A DNA stretch of 64,000 nucleotides from Macrostomum hystrix. Lineage: Eukaryota > Platyhelminthes > Macrostomidae. Position 1 is the first letter of the stretch. Every line of letters begins with the position of its first letter. Below, piece by piece: positions 42,665 through 55,700 of the stretch. Where the stretch lies: contig CATNEN010000039.1 of the NCBI GenBank assembly GCA_950097015.1, forward strand, positions 3,670,001 through 3,734,000. The letters are read 5' to 3'. A model generated the notes under the pieces. That model worked only from the letters and a program-made list of their open reading frames with translations, did not search any database and was not told the DNA's origin. The translations under genes were made by a program, and so were the position numbers.

Positions 42665-45193
42665 TCACGAGTAAGTGGTGGTTTGGCTGGACTTGTACAC
42701 TAGAGCCCTCGGCCAGCAACGGCAGCAGTGCTGGAGCCACACTCGCGTTAGCTCCTTCTTGCCCAGAAAGAAAAACAGAAAGATGCAGAAGCCCTGGCTG
42801 CCGTTGCCAATGACGAAGGTGTACTCCGTGACGAGGCGCAGCCAGGGGCTCGTCTCCGCGTTCACCAGGAAGGCGAAGATGCCCAGAATCCAGGTGAGGC
42901 CGAGCAGGAAGGTCAGGCCGAGCACCTGGTGCAGGCGCTTGGCCAGCGTGCTCTTGGCTTTGGCGTTGCTAACGCTGCGACGAAAGAACACAGACGCCAA
43001 GCTGACTACTGTCAGTAGAAAGTTGAAGGCCAGAGAGGCGCCGAATGGTGCTAAAAATGTTGGAATGAGGAGGTCCAGCTCAATCCAGCAGATCGAGTGA
43101 TGCTGAGATGCACCGGTGTTGGCTTCCGTGTAGCTGCGGTAGGGCCAGCGGCCTTGCGACAGCGCGGCCCAGAAGGTCAAGCCGACGGCCAGTCCAGGCA
43201 GCACTGAGCTGGACACAAGCGAAGCCTTCACGTAGTGCCGTTCAACGCGGCACTGGAACACCTTCGGCCACATGATGGGCACGGCGATGGTCAGGAAGAT
43301 GTGGCTGCTGAGCGCGTTGCTGCTGAGGCTCGTGGCTAGCAGGGTGAAGTGCAGCGCCGATGCGATCGCCTGGCACAGCCAGTGCGGCTTGTTCTTCGCC
43401 AGACTGTTGGCGAAGAACAGCAGAAACTGGCAGGTCAGCAGGACGATCAGCAGAAGGGTGATGCGACTGCTGGTCAGGTCGCGGGATGGCTGGCTGTGCG
43501 GACATCGGCGCTGAGCGGCCAGAAAGAGCAGGTAGGAGGCGATCATAAAGGCCAAGCTGGCGATCGACAAGCTGGAGGTCACGTAGGTCAGGCAGGACAT
43601 AATCCGGCGATGCAGATTAGTCAGCGGATCCAATGCCGTCTCGAGGGGCACAAACAGAATTGAAAAGGCGGTCAGGTGATTGCACGCGCAGGTGACACTG
43701 TCGGCAGTTTCCTGGGTGATCCTGCAGCCATCGGTGGACCAGTTCTCGGTCGTGACGTTCCAGAAGACGCACGACGCTCGAGAAGTCGATAAGAGGCCGC
43801 GACAGGCTGGCTTCTTGCGGAACGTCATGTAGATGGGGTCGCGAAGAACCCGCGCAACCAGTTCGGTTTTCAGATCGATTGTGAACGAGCCAATGTGGCT
43901 CTGCTGGGTGGCATTGTCAAGGTGGAGCTTTTGCTCGCTGCTTCGTTTGGCATCCGAATTTTCGTCGTCGGAGAACTCGCGAGTGTACAAGAGATCGTCG
44001 GATAGAGTCACCAAGGACCACCTTCCTGTGCGAGTCATGCGAGCGGGCAGCTGGAGCACGACGTAATCCCCCAGAAGAAGAGTTTCGTCTGGCTTCGCTA
44101 CGACGCTTCCGGGATCCAGAGTGACGGCGTGAATTAGGCTGTCGCTGGCCCGAACCCGAAACACCTGGTAGACACGGCTTTTGATTGAGTCGTCATCGTC
44201 GTCGGAAGTTGTTATGTTTTTCGTGTCAAACACAGAGAAGGCGACGGTGGCATTGGCGAATGATATCTGCTCGGCTGAGGCAGCGACAAACTGGTCCATC
44301 ATGGCGATGAACTCCTCGGCCGCCTCCCGGTACTGGGTGGCCCAGGTCGGGCTGCGCGGATCGCGCATTGCCGCCATCATCTGGATCAGCTCGCTCAGGA
44401 TGTCCCAAGAGCATTGCAAAAGCAGCAGTTTCTTCCGGTTGCAATCGGCCGGGTTTCGCTTCGCCACGGGCAACAGGTAGTTAATGTTCACCAACAGCAG
44501 CGTCAGACAGCTTGACGTATATTTGCCAGAGCCCGACTGCCGCTTCAGCAGCGTTAGAAACAGGCGGATCGTGCTGCAGAACTCGTCCATGGTGGCGTTG
44601 TTGGCATCCTTCGAGCTGCCTTCCATGATTAGCAAGCTGGCTCGAAGGAGTCCCTGACAAATCACGAAGACATTGTCTGTGTCGGGTTTAGTGCGACCCA
44701 TGACGGTATACTCCGAGTACAGATGGCTGCCCTCGCCGGCGTTTGTGCACGTAACGGAGATTCGCTCGTCGAATGATATTGTGGGTGGCTCGACGTCTCG
44801 GCGAAGGCTGACTGCTAGCTGGAAGACGCTGGTCTTAGTCAGGGTCATGTTTCTTCGCAACAAGCGGTAGCTGAGCACGGATGCGTTCGGCTGCAGAGGA
44901 GCCAATTTGCAGACAACATTCGGGCAGAAACGACTGCGAACCACCAACAGGGCCGCCCACAGCCACGACTGACGCCGAGCCTTTGACAGCGCCGCTGGAG
45001 CTGTCGGCATCGCTCCCGGCGCAGTCGTGTACTCGCTCGAAGCATTTCTACCCAACACAGGCACCATGATGGCATTGTCATGAAAGTCGGTAATAATTTG
45101 AAAGTCGAGCGCGTGTCGACCACATTCGATAAATTCAGAATGCTGCGAGCTGAGAATGAGTAGAACGACCAGCAGTCTGCTTGGCGGTTCCAT
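42665..45193 (-). CDS. Gene G: adhesion-type G protein-coupled receptor, single exon
   Basis: The product is 842 aa from the ATG at 45193, which is directly followed by a good signal peptide (PPSRLLVVLLILSS). The region up to about residue 520 is extracellular and ends in a GAIN-like part with a canonical GPS: C475, W478, C490, C502-x-C504 and H506-L507|T508, the autoproteolysis site, followed by the tethered-agonist-like TAFSILFVPLE. Seven membrane segments lie at about 532-560, 574-596, 607-637, 656-679, 703-736, 753-777 and 788-811. C607 and C702 fit the conserved TM3-ECL2 disulfide. TM6 (LGLTFLLGLTWILG) and TM7 (GNGSQGFCIF) match family B2 signatures. No EGF, cadherin or other N-terminal module is recognised. 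The role is adhesion or mechanosensing at the cell surface with G protein signalling. An uninterrupted 2.5 kb coding exon is unusual for this family. Confidence 0.92.
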   Translation of the reverse strand: MEPPSRLLVVLLILSSQHSEFIECGRHALDFQIITDFHDNAIMVPVLGRNASSEYTTAPGAMPTAPAALSKARRQSWLWAALLVVRSRFCPNVVCKLAPLQPNASVLSYRLLRRNMTLTKTSVFQLAVSLRRDVEPPTISFDERISVTCTNAGEGSHLYSEYTVMGRTKPDTDNVFVICQGLLRASLLIMEGSSKDANNATMDEFCSTIRLFLTLLKRQSGSGKYTSSCLTLLLVNINYLLPVAKRNPADCNRKKLLLLQCSWDILSELIQMMAAMRDPRSPTWATQYREAAEEFIAMMDQFVAASAEQISFANATVAFSVFDTKNITTSDDDDDSIKSRVYQVFRVRASDSLIHAVTLDPGSVVAKPDETLLLGDYVVLQLPARMTRTGRWSLVTLSDDLLYTREFSDDENSDAKRSSEQKLHLDNATQQSHIGSFTIDLKTELVARVLRDPIYMTFRKKPACRGLLSTSRASCVFWNVTTENWSTDGCRITQETADSVTCACNHLTAFSILFVPLETALDPLTNLHRRIMSCLTYVTSSLSIASLAFMIASYLLFLAAQRRCPHSQPSRDLTSSRITLLLIVLLTCQFLLFFANSLAKNKPHWLCQAIASALHFTLLATSLSSNALSSHIFLTIAVPIMWPKVFQCRVERHYVKASLVSSSVLPGLAVGLTFWAALSQGRWPYRSYTEANTGASQHHSICWIELDLLIPTFLAPFGASLAFNFLLTVVSLASVFFRRSVSNAKAKSTLAKRLHQVLGLTFLLGLTWILGIFAFLVNAETSPWLRLVTEYTFVIGNGSQGFCIFLFFFLGKKELTRVWLQHCCRCWPRALVYKSSQTTTYS

Positions 45194-45308
45194 GCCGAGG
45201 TCTGTGCAATGCGCAATCAATTATGCAGAGCGTTTTGAGATTAAGAATTTAATAATGCTGCATTTGGATTGACAACTCCCCGACTTACTCAGACCAAGGC
45301 TGTACAGG

Positions 45309-45378
45309 GGGCTGTAGACTAGCGGTTAGAGCGTCAAACTCACGACTTAAAGGTCGGGAATTCGATTCCCGATAGAAA
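45309..45378 (+). mobile_element. SINE family 1 head, truncated
   Basis: GCTGTAGACTAGCGGTTAGA (box A-like) and GAATTCGATTCCCGATAG (box B-like) are spaced as in a tRNA, followed by unrelated sequence. The acceptor stem does not pair well, so it is a SINE head rather than a working tRNA gene. Confidence 0.6.
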
Positions 45379-45825
45379 TGACTAACCGATTTAACGCAGT
45401 GTTGTTTCTCAGAAGACAGTGATTTCTCACAGAGTTCTATTGACTGGCGAATATCGGATTGATCGGCATTTATAGCTGGAGCGTTTCGGCGGTCCTTATC
45501 TGTGCTCAGCATCGAGTGCAATGCAAACAGACTGCAGGGCAGCAGTGGGTCTACGTTTTCTAGCACCTTTTTTACAATAATAAAGTCACGATGATGAAGA
45601 CTTGCTTGACTTAACACCATGGACTCCAATAACTAGACACCCATATCTTAGTCTCTTATTGGCTTGTGTTATCTGCTCAATCCGCTAGAAAAATAGTGTT
45701 TTTAATTTAACAGCTACCGCCATGTGTGCTTAGCCTTCGGCTCTGCATTGCAAAATATTTATTGGGCATCGTAAAACTGTCTTTCAACAGTGATTTTGCT
45801 GGGAACTTTTCAAAGATACTCATGC
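45379..45825. other. Spacer, no gene called
   Basis: A 114-codon minus-strand frame (45285-45629) overlaps the SINE head and has no recognised domain. Nothing else is seen. Confidence 0.4.
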
Positions 45826-46121
45826 TTTGTAACTTCAGCTGTGAGATTGGAGCACTGCTCAGTCCAGAGTAGCATAGTCAGATTTGTTACTTCAGCTGTG
45901 AGATTGGAGCACTGCTCAGTCCAGAGTAGCATAGTCAGCTTTGCTACTTCAGCTGTGAGATTGGAGCACTGCTCAGTCCAGAGTAGCATAGTCAGATTTG
46001 TTACTTCAGCTGTGAGATTGGAGCACTGCTCAGTCCAGAGTAGCATAGTCAGCTTTGCTACTTCAGCTGTGAGATTGGAGCACTGCTCAGTCCAGAGTAG
46101 CATAGTCAGCTTTGCTACTTC
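45826..46121. repeat. 57-bp minisatellite with 114-bp alternation (5 units)
   Basis: Units share TCAGCTGTGAGATTGGAGCA and GCTCAGTCCAGAGTAGCATA. They differ at the end: AGATTTGTTACT (type 1) or AGCTTTGCTACT (type 2). The order is 1-2-1-2-2, so the expanding unit was the 114-bp dimer. Units are otherwise identical, which suggests a recent expansion. The unit is divisible by three, hence open frames on both strands. Confidence 0.94.
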
Positions 46122-46508
46122 ACGTCCATGTCTTGATAATTGTTTCAGAAGGTGCGCAACAAAATGCTAGTCTGTGTTTCAGAATTTCTCTCTAATAAGG
46201 AAAATAATAAAAAAAAGCTTTAGAAAATCTACTTTGTTATTCTTTGAAAACTGATGGCACAGTATAACAAAGCATTAGTTTATTCAAATTTTCAGATGTT
46301 TTTTCTGCAGCATAAAAAGAAAAAAAAGAAAGTAATATATGATATTTAAAGTCGAATTTGTCCTCAAAATTGTAGGTTACAAATCAGTGTTATTGTTAGC
46401 AAGTTTAAAAAACGAATTTCTTGTCAAATTATCGACAAATGTTGTCGACAAGCTAATAAAATTTGAATGTTTGGCAAAACTGTACTGAGGTACAGTGCCG
46501 AAACCAAG
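46122..46508. other. AT-rich spacer, no gene seen
   Basis: No coding signal; poly-A/T runs dominate. Confidence 0.4.
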
Positions 46509-46595
46509 GGGGTTGTAGTCTAGTGGTTAGAACGTCGGTCTCACGACTTGAACGTCGGGGGTTCGATTCCTTACTCCACTGTAACCATTTGTGTT
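46509..46595 (+). mobile_element. SINE family 1, truncated copy
   Basis: TTGTAGTCTAGTGGTTAGAA and GGGGGTTCGATTCC are the box A and B regions. It continues with ACTCCACTGTAACCATTTGT exactly as in the 9955 copy and then breaks off. It stands immediately beside the poly(A) signals of gene H. Confidence 0.65.
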
Positions 46596-46599
46596 ATTA

Positions 46600-46611
46600 T
46601 TTATTTTTATT
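46600..46611 (-). terminator. Tandem poly(A) signals for gene H
   Basis: Two adjoining AATAAA words on the minus strand, about 103 bases beyond the gene H stop codon. Position and orientation fit the 3' end of H. Confidence 0.5.
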
Positions 46612-46713
46612 CCCAAAAATCAAATCATAAATATAAAATACAACTTTACTGTCAGACATAAATAGTTAACTAAGTAAAACAAAACTTTTTTCCGGAATTA
46701 ATTTAACGAAACG

Positions 46714-49700
46714 TCAAGCAACTGCGGTGGCGGCGTCGGCTCGCTTCAAGAACTCCTTCAGGCGGGCGTCTTTGGAGTCGTCGGAAAGGCTTGAAAAACT
46801 TGTTCGAAGAGTCTGAATTTGAGCAGGGTGACAAGCAAGGATGCGAATTAACCCGGCATTGCAATACCCCACCACAAGACCAGTTTGCAGCTTTGAGCAT
46901 GCTCTCAAAAATGTTTGTTCCTTAGGTGCAGGTATTCGCTATTAATACCATCAGTACTCTAAGTATAACAAAAATTCTTGCAAACTAACCAAATGGAAGC
47001 GTAGAGGAAGGGAGCAGAGTAAACATAGATCATTTGACGTGCAAGCAAACTACTGATAAAAAAGCTAAAAGTTGCGCCGAATCAAACAATTGCCATTTCT
47101 GCAACGATTAGAGACAACTGAAGCATCAGGGGATATATAGTGTCTGATGTCCTGAAGGATCAGGGGATGGTGACTGATATCCTGAAGGATCAGGGGATAT
47201 ATAGTGACTGATGTCGTGAAGGATCAGGGGATATATAGTGACTGATGTCGTGAAGGATCAGGGGATGGTGACTGATGTCCTGAAGGATCAGGATATGGTG
47301 ACTGATGTCGTGAAGGATCAGGGGATGGTGACTGATGTCCTGAAGGATCAGGATATGGTGACTGATGTCCTGAAGGATCAGGGGATGGTGACTGATGTCG
47401 TGAAGGATCAGGGGATGGTGACTGATGTCCTGAAGGATCAGGATATGGTGACTGATGTCCTGAAGGATCAGGGGATGGTGACTGATGTCCTGAAGGATCA
47501 GGGGATGGTGACTGATGTCCTGAAGGATCAGGGGATGGTGACTGATGTCCTGAAGGATCAGGGGATGGTGACTGATGTCCTGAAGGATCAGGGGATGGTG
47601 ACTGATGTCCTGAAGGATCAGGGGATGGTGACTGATGTCCTGAAGGATCAGGGGATGGTGACGTCCTGAAGGATCTATAAAACTGAAGTATTGAATACAT
47701 TCAGGTTTAGCTTCAGTCTAGTGTAACTTCGCACTAGGTGAGGATATCAGGTAAAGCTACTACAAGCAACAGGTACTCACTTTTGCCCTCTTGAGTTTGG
47801 TGCTCAGTACCGCTTATCTCGCCACTGACAATAAAGGTTTACGTAAAAAAATTGTCTATGCAAAACTACGGGATGTCCAAAGTGCCTCAATCAAGCGGCG
47901 AGTTAATAGTGCGTGCGTGTTACCTTTTTGAGCACTGTGGCATTTTACTCGCTACTCAGTTCACGGGATAATAGCGGTGCTGCAGATAAATGGGAAACAG
48001 TTAAACAGTTAACAGTGAAAAAATGTATTTTTCGCATTATTCACAGGCTTTGAATCTGCATTAATGATTGACTGTTTACTTGAGCACTATAGATGTAGCT
48101 TCGGATAAATGTTCTTTCTCACTTCAAACTTACTCGTATGTTTGCACATTTATTTGATGTTCAAAAGAATGGTTATAATAAATAGGGTTACTTTCAAATT
48201 TTAGCACGTGTTCAGAATTTTCATGGCGATTGGTTGAATATTTTTGGAGATACAGGAAATAAAAATGTGGCTATTTAAAATACCCCCCGGTAGTCTTTCT
48301 ATTGTCAAGAGCTGATTTGGATGCGCGCCATGGTACCAGCGCAGGAGCTGAGATTAAGTGTACATATTTGAGGTAAGATGGACGATTTATGTGTACATTC
48401 ATATTCTATTTTTAGCATCCAAGGTCAATTTCTGGTGATCATGTGACGCTCGCGTGATATCTCTTCCGTGATAGCCTCCTAAGCACATATTCGTCGACGA
48501 ATGCGTGAAAAACTCCAAAGACTGAATAAGGAATAAGAATGAGGATGCAGGGTCTTGGAAAAGCAGGTTAGTGACAAAATTCCTCACCTTGACACTTCGC
48601 GGAGTATCGGAGGCGGCGACGGCGGCGGCTGCAGCCTCGACTTCTTTGAGCGTGTTGAACAAATTGGACCACATGTCTACGAGATTCTTTTGGCGATCGG
48701 TGTGACTCGCGTTTCTGTTTTTTGTTAAGAAAAATTTCACTTTGTTATTGATAAACTTGAAGAAGCAATTTGAATTACAGACAATGCAACTGACCAGAAA
48801 AAACAAACGAGGAATTAACGAATCATAGAGATAAAAATGAAGAAAAAACTTACAAAAAGCAAATCAGCAAAGTGACGGGAGAGAGGCAATTCTGCCGATT
48901 TCGCTGACTCGTGAGCACTCACGCAGCACACAGATACCGTAGGCAGGCACACGCTCACACAGGTGTGTACATATGCTCTGACTTTCACTGTGCCTTGAAG
49001 GTTGTCACCTATAGGGCTAAATTGCACAACAATTCCCCAAGACTTCTCTCTGCGGCTGCGCCCGAAATAAATGTGGCCTCGCTGCGGAATCGAGCTCTGG
49101 GACCTTGGCGCGAGAGGCAAACGCGTTAGACCGCTCTCAACCCCAATTGGCTTACCTATGCTGCAGATAAGCATCAGCCCTCTGTTCCACTCGGCAGTGA
49201 GTGAAGCAAGGCACCACCTCGCTCCGGCGCTGCTTCCAATAGGGCCGCATCGGCACCAGAATCTTCAGGCTGTAGCAGAACAGCCGCTCCTCCTCGTGAG
49301 CGACTTCGGCTGCGTCAGCAGATGCCAAGGCAGCGGCGTCAGTCGAATCGTCGGCAGTTTCGCCGCCAGCGAGACGACGTCCTCGAATAAAGAGGCTGCG
49401 ACCGCCGGCTGCCAGCGCCCAGCCGCCTGCCTGCCACGGCTCCGGCAGCTGGTATGGTGGTGGCAGGTTGAACTGCAGCACCTCTCTGAGGTGCGAATGA
49501 GCGAGCGAGTGGGAAATACTATGAGGAGTCATTGTGAAATTTAACAGGTGTGCAATCTGTTTAGACAGGTGTGCAATCAGTTCAGACAGGTGTGCAATCT
49601 GTTTAGACAGGTTTGCAATCCATTTAGGCAGGTGTGCAATCAGTTCAGACAGGTGTGCAATCTGTTTAGACAGGTGTACAAAATAAGTCTTGATAGGCTT

Positions 49701-52700
49701 CCTACCTTCCTAGGCGAACATCGTGAAACACAATGGCGCCGCTTCTAGTAGCCCTCAGAAGCAGAGTCGGGTGTCCCAGCGGGAAATATTCCACCAGCTG
49801 GGGTGCCTCGTAGGAGTGCCTGGCGCTGTGGGGCAGAGGCCTAGCGGACGGTGGCGCCGCCTCAGGTCCCAGCTCGGCCAGGTAGGGAGTGAGATCCCTG
49901 GTGTAGATGGCAGCCCGCACCGGCTGGCTGGACCTGCGAAGGATCGGGATTGACGACTGATATGGGATTCGGATTGACGAGTGTTAATCGGATTATCGAT
50001 GGGATTATCCAAATAATATCCCCCATCAGTTTATCAGCGAAGTTATCTAAATTACCTGAGAAAGCGAATATCCCAATCGGATTATCAATGGGATTATCGG
50101 AAGAAGTGAATATCCCGATCGGATTATCAATGGGATTATCGGAAGAAGTGAATATCCCGATCGGATTATCTGAGTAATTGAATATCCTCAACGGATTATC
50201 GGTGGGATTACCCAAACAAGTGAATATCACCGATTGGATTATCAGTGGGATTAGCCAAAGAAGTGAATATCCCCAACTGGATTATCAATGGGATCATCAT
50301 TAAAACGAGTAGTATCCACTGGGTCATTAAAATTAGCTGCAGAAGTGAGCTTCCCTTGGATTATCAATCGGAGCTTATGGACAGGATTATCGGACAAACG
50401 GTAGCCCACCTGTAGACCATTTGCCCGTTTGCGTCTCTCCGCTCATCGTCAGCAGCAGGATTTAAGAAGAACACGCGCGCGATCGGCTGCGGATTGGCCG
50501 GATTGACGCTGATCACGTGACGCACGAGGCCCAGGCGAAGGTCGTACACAATCAGATTGCCCGACTCGAGACCGATTGCGATTAGCGAGGCGCACTGTGA
50601 GGCGGTCAGGCACGTGACTGGAGAGCCGAAAGTCCAAACTGTCTCGGGCCGGAATTCCAGATCTGGCACGTTTTAAAGTACACAAGTAAAAAGTACATTA
50701 CTAAGCGTTACGCGACAAAATAAACAACTAAGAGTGAAAGTATACTTTTTGCAGGCCGAAAACTAATAAATGTTAGTATAGAAAAGGTGTCTTGGCTTAC
50801 TGCCTGCATTACTAACGGTCAGTAAAATATTGTGCTTCACTGCCTACTGTAAGTAGTCGGATGATGTGAACAGTTCTGCATTTCAAGAGAATCACGAAAT
50901 TGTGTTTCAGAACTAATTATCTAACGAAAAAATACTGAAATCTTATCATATAGAAATTTTTTCATTTTCATCATATTTATCATTCTATACTCACATAGAA
51001 AAAAGTTCTAACATCACAAAAAATAAAATATAGATATATATTCATTGGAATCGTGAACACACAGAAAAAACGATAAAGCGTGTTTCCGATAAGGTCTTTC
51101 TTGACTAATCCAACTCTAATCCAAGGCTAATCCTACTTAAATCCAAGGCTAATCCACACTCTAATCCAAGGCTAATCCTACTTTAATCCAAGGCTAATCG
51201 ACACTCTAATCCAAGGCTAATCCTACTTAAATCCAAGGCTAATCCACACTCTAATCCAAGGCTAATCCTACTTAAATCCAAGGCTAATCCAACTCTAAGC
51301 CAAGGCAAATCCATACTCTAATCCAAGGCTAATTCATACACTAATCCAAGGCTAATCCATACTCTAAGCCAAGGCTAGTTAATTACTCTAACCCAAGGCT
51401 AATCCATACTCTAATCCAAGGCAAATCCACACTCTAATCCAAGGCTAATCCTACTTAAATCCAAGGCTAATCCACACTCTAATCCAAGGCTAATCCTACT
51501 TAAATCCAAGGCTAATCCACACTCTAATCCAAGGCTAATCCTACTTAAATCCAAGGCTAGTCCATACTCTATGCCAAGGCTAATCCATACTCTAAGCCAA
51601 GGCTAGTCCATACTCTAAGCCAAGGCTAGTCCATACTCTAAGCCAAGGCTAATCCATACTCTAAGCCAAGGCTAGTCCATACTCTAAGCCAAGGCTAATC
51701 CATACTCTAAGCCAAGGCTAGTCCATACTCTAAGCCAAGGCTAGTCCATACTCTAAGCCAAGGCTAGTCCATACTCTAAGCCAAGGCTAATCCATACTCT
51801 AAGCCAAGGCTAATCCATACTCTAATCCAAGGCTAATCCATACTCATAACTAATATGTCAAGCACATACTAATTCAAGGCTGATACATCATTAAAGCTAA
51901 TTCGTATGCCAATCAAGAGAGGGCATAGAGTTAATTCCACATTCTTGGGTTGCCCAAGTGCCAACCAACCAGCCGTCTGGGATTGCCCAGGTCGGCTAGA
52001 TTTAGCCGAACGAGCCGTCATGATCAGCAGTGAATTTGGCAGCAGCGATCGACTGGACGCCAGCCTCTGCAACGGTCCTTGACGCCCTTCATCAACTCCA
52101 CCGCTGTCCTCTGGTTTGATGTCCGATGATTAGAGTAAAGGGTCATGTTATCGATAGTATGAATCGATATCTGTATTATACTGATCGATATATTTATTAT
52201 ACGGATCGATATCTGTATTATACGGATCGATATCTGTATTATACGGATCGATATCTGTATTATACTGATCGATACCTGTATTATACGGATCGATATCTGT
52301 ATTATACTGATCGATATCAGTATTATACGGATCGATATCTGTATTATACGGATCGATATCTGTATTATACGGATCGATATCTGTATTATACGGATCGATA
52401 TCTGTATTATAAGGATCGATATCTGTATTATACGGATCGATACCAGTATTATACGGATCGATATATTAATTATACGGATCGATATCTGTATTATACGGAT
52501 CGATACCTTAATCATACGGATCGATACCTGAATCATACGGATCGATATCTGTATTATACGGATCGATATCAGTATTATACGGATCGATATATTTATTATA
52601 CGGATCGATATATTTATTATACGGATCGATATCTGTATTATACGGATCGATATCTGTATTATACGGATCGATATCTGTATTATACGGATCGATATCAGTA

Positions 52701-55700
52701 TTATACGGATCGATATCAGTATTATACGGATCGTTATATTTATTATACGGATCGATATCTGTATTATACTGATCGATATCTGTATTATACTGATCGATAT
52801 CTGTATTATACGGATCGATACCTGTATTATACTGATCGATATCTGTATTATACGGATCGATACCTGAATCATACGGATCGATATCTGTATTATACGGATC
52901 GATACCTGAATCATACGGATCGATATCTGTATATCTAAATTGGGTGAATTTCTTGACAGATCCTTTTTAAGGATAGACAACGCCTTTAAAAGGCTCATTT
53001 GAATCTGAATAGGTCAAAGCTAGCCCACTAGAATATTGAAAGTACCAATTTAGCTCGAGTTGTGTGCGAACCGAATGGGCTGGGGTTTGCTCAAACTACG
53101 GTCGTATAACTGAAGTACGCAAGGCTTCTAAGCTTATATTATATTAGTCTCCAGTGCAGCTTGTAACAAGCAAACAATGCAGGTTGGCTTGAGTGTTAAC
53201 AATAGGTTTGTGCTTGTGTTCTTGTGCTTGTGCAGCCATTCTAGAGTTTGTATGAGGGACTCTGTCTGAGTCGCTCAAAGTGGCAGTATTTGCTTAGGCG
53301 CTCAATGAATGCAAATTCTAGCAAGCTCTATGAACTGTGAGACGCCTCATCTTTAAAAGCCCCGGCTAAATATCTAAAGAAAAGTTTGGTCGCACTTCAA
53401 AGAATGCCGTCGACAATGTTCAACCGATTAGCTAGTACCGCTTAAAATGGATTTGGCGCTCAGCTGGACCGCATTATTTTCCTGGCCAAATCTTCCGCCC
53501 AACTTTCTGGCGGGCTTTGACTTCGTCTTGCTGAGCTGCTCATCTTTCGCGCTAAATCCTGCCGATTCAGCCTGATCGCCGGCTGCGTGCGGCAGTGTTG
53601 CGGAGAAGTTTAAAGCCGGGACGATGGCGTTAGCCAATGGGGGAGCTCAAAAGACTTAATTTTAAGGGGGATTATTCTGGATTGGGGTGGTTGTACCAGT
53701 CAGGGTGTGGGGTGGGGTAGCGGAGTGGGGTGGCTGCAGAGAGCAGGGTGTGAGGTGGGGCTGCGGAGTGGGGTGGCTGTAGTGTATGGAATAGGTTGGC
53801 TTGATAGCAGGCGGGGTCGACTGCATAAGAGAGCAAGGTGTGAGCAAATCAGAACTGCATCAGAATTGCAAAGTGTGATGGTTGTAGCTGTCTGGGTTTG
53901 GGGTGGGTTTGCGTAGTGGGGTTTCTGTTGATTACCGGGTGTGATGTGGGATTGTTGGGATTGTGTACTTAGGAGGGCCTAAAGTTTCGTTGCGAAAATC
54001 TGACAATAGTAGAGGGCATTTTCCCTCATCTCTCTTATTCCTCTCAGGAAAGGAAATAAATTCTGGCGATTGCATTTGTTAATTGCTGAAACTATTAAGC
54101 ATATAGCTCGTAAAAATGAAACTTACCTTTTCCAACCTTAAGCAGAGGGTAGATGAGCACTTTGGAATCGCCGGACCAAGCCACGGCGGCGCTAACGCAG
54201 ACATTCTTGTCCATCGTCTGCTCAGTGCCTAGAGTGCGGCCCGGCTTCAGAAATTGCACAGTTGGCAGGCTGGGGTTCAGGAGGGTGGGTGAATTGCGTT
54301 ATGGAGCGGATTCAGATTGTTGGCCAGGCAGATTACCTATCAACCTGGGGGATTACTGATTATCCAGACATATTGCCTGTCATAAATCCTGTTAGCCAGG
54401 AAGATCATCTGTTAGCCAGGAAGATCATCTGTTAGCCAAGAAGATCACCTGTTAGCCAGGAAGATCACCTGTTAGTCAGGAAGATCACCTGTTAGCCAGG
54501 AAGATCACCTGTTAGCCAGGAAGATCACCTGTTAGCCAGGAAGGTCAACTGTTAGCCAGGAAGATCATCTGTTAGCTAGGAAGATCACCTGTTAGCTAGG
54601 AAGATCAACTGTTAGCCAGGAAGATCACCTGTTAGCCAGGAAGATCAACTGTTAGCCTGGAAGATCATCTGTTAGCTAGGAAGATCACCTGTTAGCTAGG
54701 AAGATCAACTGTTAGCCAGGAAGATCACCTGTTAGCTAGGAAGATCAACTGTTAGCTAGGAAGATCAACTGTTAGCTAGGAAGATCACCTGTTAGCTAGG
54801 AAGATTACCTGTTAGCCAGGAAGATCAACTGTTAGCCTGGAAGATCATCTGTTAGCTAGGAAGATCACCTGTTAGCTAGGAAGATCAACTGTTAGCCAGG
54901 AAGATCACCTGTTAGCCAGGAAGATCAACTGTTAGCCTGGAAGATCATCTGTTAGCTAGGAAGATCACCTGTTAGCTAGGAAGATCAACTGTTAGCCAGG
55001 AAGATCACCTGTTAGCTAGGAAGATCAACTGTTAGCTAGGAAGATCAACTGTTAGCTAGGAAGATCACCTGTTAGCTAGGAAGATCAACTGTTAGCCAGG
55101 AAGATCACCTGTTAGCTAGGAAGATCACCTGTTAGCAAGGAAGATCAACTGTTAGCTAGGAAGATCACCTGTTAGCTAGGAAGATCAACTGTTAGCCAGG
55201 AAGATCAACTGTTAGCCAGGGTTACCTGTTAGGCAAAAAGTCTTACGCAATATTTCCAGCCGGTCCGCCATCCGTGTCGGCCAGGTGGCGCAATTCATTC
55301 GGTCTCTCGCGCCGAAAATTGGCCTCCCTCAGGTGCAGGTGAGCCTGGGTCAACAGGTGCCCGTGTCCGCTGCCAACCACCTCCCCGGAGGTGTCAATCA
55401 GCTTGAGGTTTGGGGCGCTGGCGCCAGCGGTCGCCGCTGGAGGCTGCGGCTGGCGAACCCGGAGCACGGTGGTCAGCGGGCTGAGCTTGAGTACGGGGAC
55501 TCGGGCGGCCTCCTCTGAGGCGGTCGGCTGTTTTTTGTGCAAGTTTGGGTGGAGGAGAGAAGCATGTTTAGATTGGATGAGCCAAATAATTTCTGCTGTG
55601 CCTCCGACTGCTTGAATAATAAGAATTGGAAAACTCGTTTAAATGGATTTGAGAATTGAAAACTAATTCGTATTGTATTATTTGTTTTTAGTAATTTTAT

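Noticed and set aside
43242-45216. Several open frames on both strands within gene G
   Set aside because: They are shadow frames of the GPCR coding sequence, without domains.
46509-46595. Candidate functional tRNA genes (also at 9955 and 45309)
   Set aside because: A and B boxes are present, but the acceptor and anticodon stems pair poorly, and at least two copies continue into a shared SINE sequence.
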